DNA of 64,000 nucleotides from Eremophila alpestris peregrina (Eukaryota > Chordata > Aves > Passeriformes > Alaudidae). Within the stretch, counting starts at the first letter, position 1, and each line of letters opens with the position of its first letter. The position numbers and the translations under genes were made by a program. This document shows positions 58,921 through 64,000 of the stretch, in pieces. Location: positions 826,492-890,491 of the forward strand of contig WMCF01000111.1 of NCBI GenBank assembly GCA_009792885.1, read 5' to 3'. Below the pieces are notes generated by a model, which made no database searches, was not told where the DNA came from, and worked only from the letters and a program-made list of their open reading frames with translations.

Positions 58921-60283
58921 GATCGTGGCAGGGTTGCCTCTGGGCAGAGTTAGCCTACAAGAGAGGGACCACCTGCAAGTGACCAGCAAAATCCTGCACT
59001 CCAAGCAGGGATTGCCTCATGCGTACACACAGTGAGTCCTTAAAAGGGTCTAAATAATGAATTAAAGAGCACCAGGACACGGGAAGTCAGGGGCTTGCTC
59101 TGTAAGGGCAGTTTCAAAATGGTATGGCTGGAAAACTGCTCTCCTCCTCCTATTTTGATATTATATGAAAAAAAAAAACAAAACCCCATATGGACTGTAT
59201 TGTAACCTTTGCACCCTTTCTTCCCCTGCATCCTGGAGATGCTTCTCTGCTCTCTGGGTTGTTGATGTGACAGAAAACTGCCATTAATTCTGCACATAAC
59301 ATCCCTTAATGCTGCCTCAGTGGGACTCATTTCCCGTTGCCCTTTGCCACACAGAAGGGAGAGGGAAGAAAGAAGGAAGGAAATAAGGGAGGCTGCAAAA
59401 ATCAGTTTATGGCTGGAGATTTCTTGATTGTAATCACTTCTCCCTCCCCTCCCCTCCAAACTCAGGAAATCCTGATTGCTACTGTAAGTACTTAAATAAA
59501 GGAAGCAGTAAATTTGAATGACATCCTTATGTATTGCCCTGTCCAGCTGTGATGTGAGTGGGTAGAGAAAACTATTTACTTTTATTCATTAATCACTATA
59601 ACCTAGTCTTGTTATCTTGTTGTACTGCCGAAAAATTGTCATAATAGGAGTAAAGTTGCTCTTTAAACTCTTCAATATAACCCTTTTTATATCTTCCTTC
59701 CTGATCAAGCAACCAAGATAAATCACATTGCATTTGAAAACAACCTTCACACCTTCGGCTTTAATTGCAAAATGACAAACTTGGGCATCCATTTGTGAAT
59801 GGCTCAGCCTGGCTCTGGAGATGTGACATCCACTGAGCTGCCACACTGCCATAAAGGGGTTGGGGAAGCTTTCCCTGCTGCTTTAGCCATCCAGAGCTGG
59901 TGCCAGAGCTGCTCAATCTGAAGGGAATTATCCCTCTCTGCCTGAAAGCTGTGCTCCCACTCCATCTGAACCCACCTGCACCTCCCACCTCCTAAAATCC
60001 TCTCTGGCAAACCCCACGTGGTTCTCAGTGTGGGATCCAGGCATGGAGGTAGAGGACAAACTTGTTTTGAGGACAATGTGAGGACACTGTTTTGGGGACA
60101 AATTGAGCGTGTTTTAACTGTTTTAACTGAAAATGACTGATTTCACCATGTCCTTTAAGGATATGGTGATCAAGTGACATCTTCTTCCCTGCTCCAACAC
60201 CAAACCATCTTTAGTTGGCAGATTTTTCTACTCCTAGACCTATTTCCTTGAGGAGAACAGAGCTGATGATTATTATTAGCTGT
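58921..60283. other. Unique noncoding DNA
   Basis: The first ~110 bases may still be LTR-derived. A purine-rich GGAA-like patch lies at 59356-59390. No gene is recognised. Confidence 0.5.
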
Positions 60284-60352
60284 GCCTGCCCACAGCAGGG
60301 AGCTGGGATCATCTTTAAGCTCCCTTCCAAGCCAAGCTGTGATTCTGTGACT
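60284..60352 (+). mobile_element. Short CR1 3' end fragment
   Basis: CTGCCCACAGCAGGGAGCTG, GGATCATCTTTAAGCTCCCT, TCCAAGCCAAGC and a terminal TGTGATTCTGTGA are plus-strand CR1. Confidence 0.88.
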
Positions 60353-63300
60353 CCCTCCGTGGTCTGTCTGTGGAGGATGTGTCACCACCCTCACATGACG
60401 TATTCCTAAAATAAAAAATCCTTCTCCCCCCCCTCTGTTTCCATGTAAGTGATGACTTCTATTTGCAAACTAAACCACCCTCCAGGCTCTGAATGTACCC
60501 AGCCTGCAGCACGAGGAGCACAAATGAGCAGTCCTGTGGAATCATTGTCCAAGCACTAAAATATTTCCCTCTGCTACCCCTCTGACCACTCTGTGATGCA
60601 GACAGGACACAATTCCCACGTGTCCCCAAATCATTTTCACTAAACCAAGTCACATGCAAGGGTGAGGCACGGCCACAGCAGGACACAATCCACTAGCAAA
60701 GGGATTTTTTTTTTATTTTTTTAAAGAGAGCTTTCCAAAATGTTTGTGAGAGCAGTCCCATTGAGACTGTTCTGGCAGGCTCACAGCACCCCTGGGCAGC
60801 TTTTTTTTTGTGCCCACGCTGTGATAAACATCATCCACCTGAACGTTCTTGAACAAAACACAGACATTTCAGCAGCAAACTGCTCAGCCTTGCATTTGTG
60901 TGATTGTCCAAAATATTCCTCCCCACTTTGTCCAACTCTGCTGCACAATGCTGCAATTAATCCTGCTCCTATCAAAGGGCTCCAGTGGAACCACTTTAGG
61001 AATAAGTGTATGTGGTCATTGTTTATTCTGTGCACCTCTTGGAAGCATTTTTCTGAGGCAAAAATCTGATTTCTTGCCTTGTATTTCTGAAACAAGGCAT
61101 TGTATTGACTTGTATTTTCAGAGCAGTGTTAAATTGATATTTTTTGAGCCTCGTACAGTTGGAAAAAAAACAAGAAAATGGGAACCTTTGCCCCTTGAAA
61201 GATAGAACATGATTAAGCCAAAGCAATCTGATATAATGAGATGCCAGCACTGCCCTGGTGAACCTGACACAGATCAGTGTCTAATGCAGAGTGAGTTTCC
61301 CTCAGCAAAGGAAATGTCCAACAAATGGACAGCAAAATGTGCCAATCACTGGAGCATGGCAAATGGGCAAAGTGACTGAGCTCCACATGCTGCACAGAAA
61401 AGGGGGTATAATATAAAATAAAATTAAAAAAACCCAGACATGCCCATTGAAAAAACACTTGGGGGTTATTCCACCATGTGGGGGTTGTTCTGGAGCCTGT
61501 TTTACCAATTTAAAATGGGACTTTGGTTCTCTCTAAACCCCTTTCCATTGGTTATTTCACTGCCATGTCCTGTCTCTTCTGGCCAGTTCAGCCTTAGGGC
61601 CTGAGGGCTGCTCCTAAAAAAGCTAGAACAATCCACCCAGCCCTTGCATGGAGAGTGTACAAACATTCAACCTGTCCTTGCATTAAAGGAGTCTCTGAAA
61701 TCCCTTGTTTCTCTTTGAAAGCCGTGACTGGAGCTCAGTGCTGTCTTTTCAAAGTGACACTCAGCACCTCTCACGTCGTCTGGTGGTGGCTGAGGAGCTC
61801 AGCATGAAAAGCAGGAGGCTCAGCTCCCTGCCTTTTCCCTTCTGAAAGGGTTTCAGCCCACTTGTTTCACCTTGCAGAAGAGAAATTTCATCTTTTTTTC
61901 AACTTTGGGCTGTTCTGGGTACTTTGTGCTTGGCTTCTTAATGCTGCCCATGTGATGCATGTGTGCAGGAGAGAAAAATGGCAGAAATGTGTCTTTCTGG
62001 GGAGCATGGGGGAGCTCTCTGGCTTTCAGTTGCTTCCTGGGATAGTTCTTGTAATTTACCAGTCACAGGATGTGCTTAAGCTGTCCAGGTAAGATGGAGA
62101 GAATGCAGAATTACCTTTTTCTCTTATCTGTCAGCAAAAATTGGCAGTAACTTGGAGGGTTTTTTTATATTATGGGGTTTCTAGGTCCCCTGATTTGTTC
62201 TTTGGCTGGAAAGAGAAGCAGCTTCAAAACAGCCCAATGGCAAATAGCTCACCTAAACTATTCCTTCATTACCCCAGGAATGATCCTGTCAAGGGCTGAA
62301 TATTTTCTTGTTCTCTTGGAAGAGATGAAGGCTCTCAGGCTGAGGATGGATTTCAGCTCAGCACTCACACCTCATGGATGCATTCCTTAAGTCCATTCCA
62401 TTTTAAGGCAGAGGTCACAGTCCTGTCTCTCTCTGGGTGTCCTGTGAATGTGTTTGTTATTTGGGACTCCTTCACATCCCTTCACTCTATTCCGGTTTAA
62501 ATCAAAGCCAAATGTTAAAATTCTTCCTACAGGACAGGTGGGTCTGTACCAGGACAGGCATTTTGAGATGTTTTCAGGCAATTAATAACTGTATGGATTG
62601 TACAAATCACAATTTGTCAGCTGTGTTCTTTAATTTCACACAGATTCTGAGCCTCCATCCTTTTTAAGGACCTCCTCTCCACCATCTGCATCAGGAATGA
62701 GCAGCAGCAGCAGCTCCTGTGGCAGTCACTGAATTTTGGATGTGGGCTTTGCCACGAGGCAGCAGTGAGCAATTAGCTGGGATGCCTGCAGTGGGGAGGG
62801 CTTCAATGCCATCCCTGTGCTGTGTCTGTGATCTCCCTCCTCATGTGCATATTTAAGACTCACAGATTTTCTTTTTATCTGCAAAGTCACATCAAGCCCC
62901 GACCGATGCTTCTGGCTTTAAACACCTGTAAAAGAACATTTTATTTTGCCTGTTGTGTTCTGACAGCTGCCATAGGGGGTTTATTAATTCTTTTTGAATA
63001 CACCTTGTTCTTTTACCTTGTATACCCCAGGACTGTTAAAAATTAGCAAAGCAGAAGTGTTGTTTTTGTTTGGATAATCTCAATATTGTACAAGCATCAG
63101 ATTTGGTCTGACCTCAATTCCCCCCCCTTCCTGCATTATATAACCTGGCAGCCCAGACTTCTGATTAGGCTTTGTAATTCCTAAAATGTGTCAGAACATT
63201 TATGTTACAATCATTTTACATATCTGAGTGTAACAGGTGAACCCACAGGAAAACTGTTCTCCTGAAAATTGAAATGGTTTCCATTTTGCTGAGTGGAATA

Positions 63301-63823
63301 AAAACATCCTTTTTTTTTTTTTTTTGGACTTCTCACTGCCTCATGTGTTTGCAGTGCCAGGAAATTTGATGTAATAAAATAGCCTTGTATTTGCACTAAA
63401 AATATTTGCATTAAAAATATAGGCCACGTTACAAAAAGTCAATAATTTCAAAGTGTATTTTTTTCCCCCCTCAGAAGAGTTTGTGGGTTTGTTTTAAACC
63501 AACCATTTTTCAACAAAGATGTTACATCCACCAGGGAATATAAAAGGATACAAACCCTGTCTGGTTTAAAGCTTTTGGGATATCTAAGCTTCTCTTAACA
63601 TTTTGGAACATCACTTTTTAGGAGGCAGAGTCAGTCTGGGGCTTTTTTGCTGTTATTCTTTTTTTTTTTCCCTACGCTTTATTTCAGCTGGTTTTGGTCT
63701 TATTTTTCAGAGAGGGCTCATCATGCTGGGCAGAAGTGATAACAGGCTGATGGATGTTGGACAGGCTCAGGGGAAACTGAGAAAAAAGGAAGTTCTTGAA
63801 GTGTGTGAGGTTTTGCCCTGGCT

Positions 63824-63855
<32 letters not shown>

Positions 63856-64000
63856 TTTTTGTTCTGTGGGGAAGAGCTTTCAGCTGAGAAAAAAAACCCT
63901 AGAAACACGTAGCTGTGTCCCTCTGGAAGCTGGGAACTGCTGATTGCTACAAATCTGTGGAAGGCTGGGGAATCTGCAGCTGGCAGAGGCAGCACCAGGG
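60353..64000. other. Unique noncoding DNA
   Basis: No gene or recognised interspersed repeat occurs here. Features are T-runs at 60705-60722, 63310-63325 and 63823-63860, and an ATTAAAAATAT-type repeat near 63397-63420. Confidence 0.55.
63823..63860. repeat. Long poly-T run (38 nt, one C)
   Basis: Thirty-seven T with a single C at 63836. On the minus strand this is a poly-A tail-like run, but the 140 bases that would precede the tail are not a recognised gene or retroposon. Confidence 0.95.

Noticed and set aside
1..64000. CRISPR arrays, bacterial operons, rRNA and tRNA genes
   Set aside because: No spaced direct repeats, ribosome binding sites, rRNA blocks or tRNA-type folds were seen; the sequence is vertebrate nuclear DNA.

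Overview
This window reads as nuclear DNA of a bird, most likely a passerine. It carries about 18 fragments of CR1 LINE, the dominant avian retroposon, in both orientations; many keep the CR1 3' tail (ATTCTATGAT-like) and the usual 3' region with a CCATGGGCAGGGACA-like core. It also carries long terminal repeats of several endogenous retrovirus families, many A/T runs, CpG-poor DNA, one ambiguous base (10998) and a 180-base assembly gap (56445-56624) inside a tetranucleotide repeat. Nothing resembles bacterial or viral gene organisation.

I find no protein-coding gene that I can name. The open frames are short, mutually overlapping and lack family motifs; the longest ones come from simple repeats or GC-richer patches and are what chance would give. 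The window is best read as intergenic or intronic. Four short stretches have a frame bounded by plausible splice signals and are listed as weak exon candidates: minus strand 2936-3123, 32746-32856 and 57515-57702, and plus strand 19863-20107. The best is 32746-32856: an ATG in good context, a hydrophobic core and an AAG/gtaaga donor. I cannot assign any of them to a family.

Layout: 1-9.8 kb is mostly unique DNA with one minus CR1, a 13-bp hairpin at 393-426 and a possible conserved noncoding block near 7.4-8.1 kb. From 9.8 to 25 kb it is largely unique, with a possible LTR (13.6-13.96 kb) and the strongest enhancer-like block (23.4-24.2 kb). From 25 to 46 kb there is a dense series of CR1 pieces, a 23-24-bp minisatellite (38.06-38.18 kb) and a complete 733-bp solo LTR (39629-40361) with 5-bp target duplications. 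From 46 to 60 kb there are more CR1 pieces, a G/T tract able to form a quadruplex, a minus-strand LTR (51.7-52.1 kb), the GGAA repeat with its gap, and a plus-strand LTR (58.36-58.92 kb) with a duplicated 84-bp U3 block and a perfect 12-bp stem at the presumed start of R. The last 4 kb is unique DNA with long poly-T runs.

No system of cooperating genes is visible. The most useful content is retroelement structure, several perfect inverted repeats, and blocks that could be regulatory. Family assignments rest on recognising sequence from general knowledge, not on a database search.
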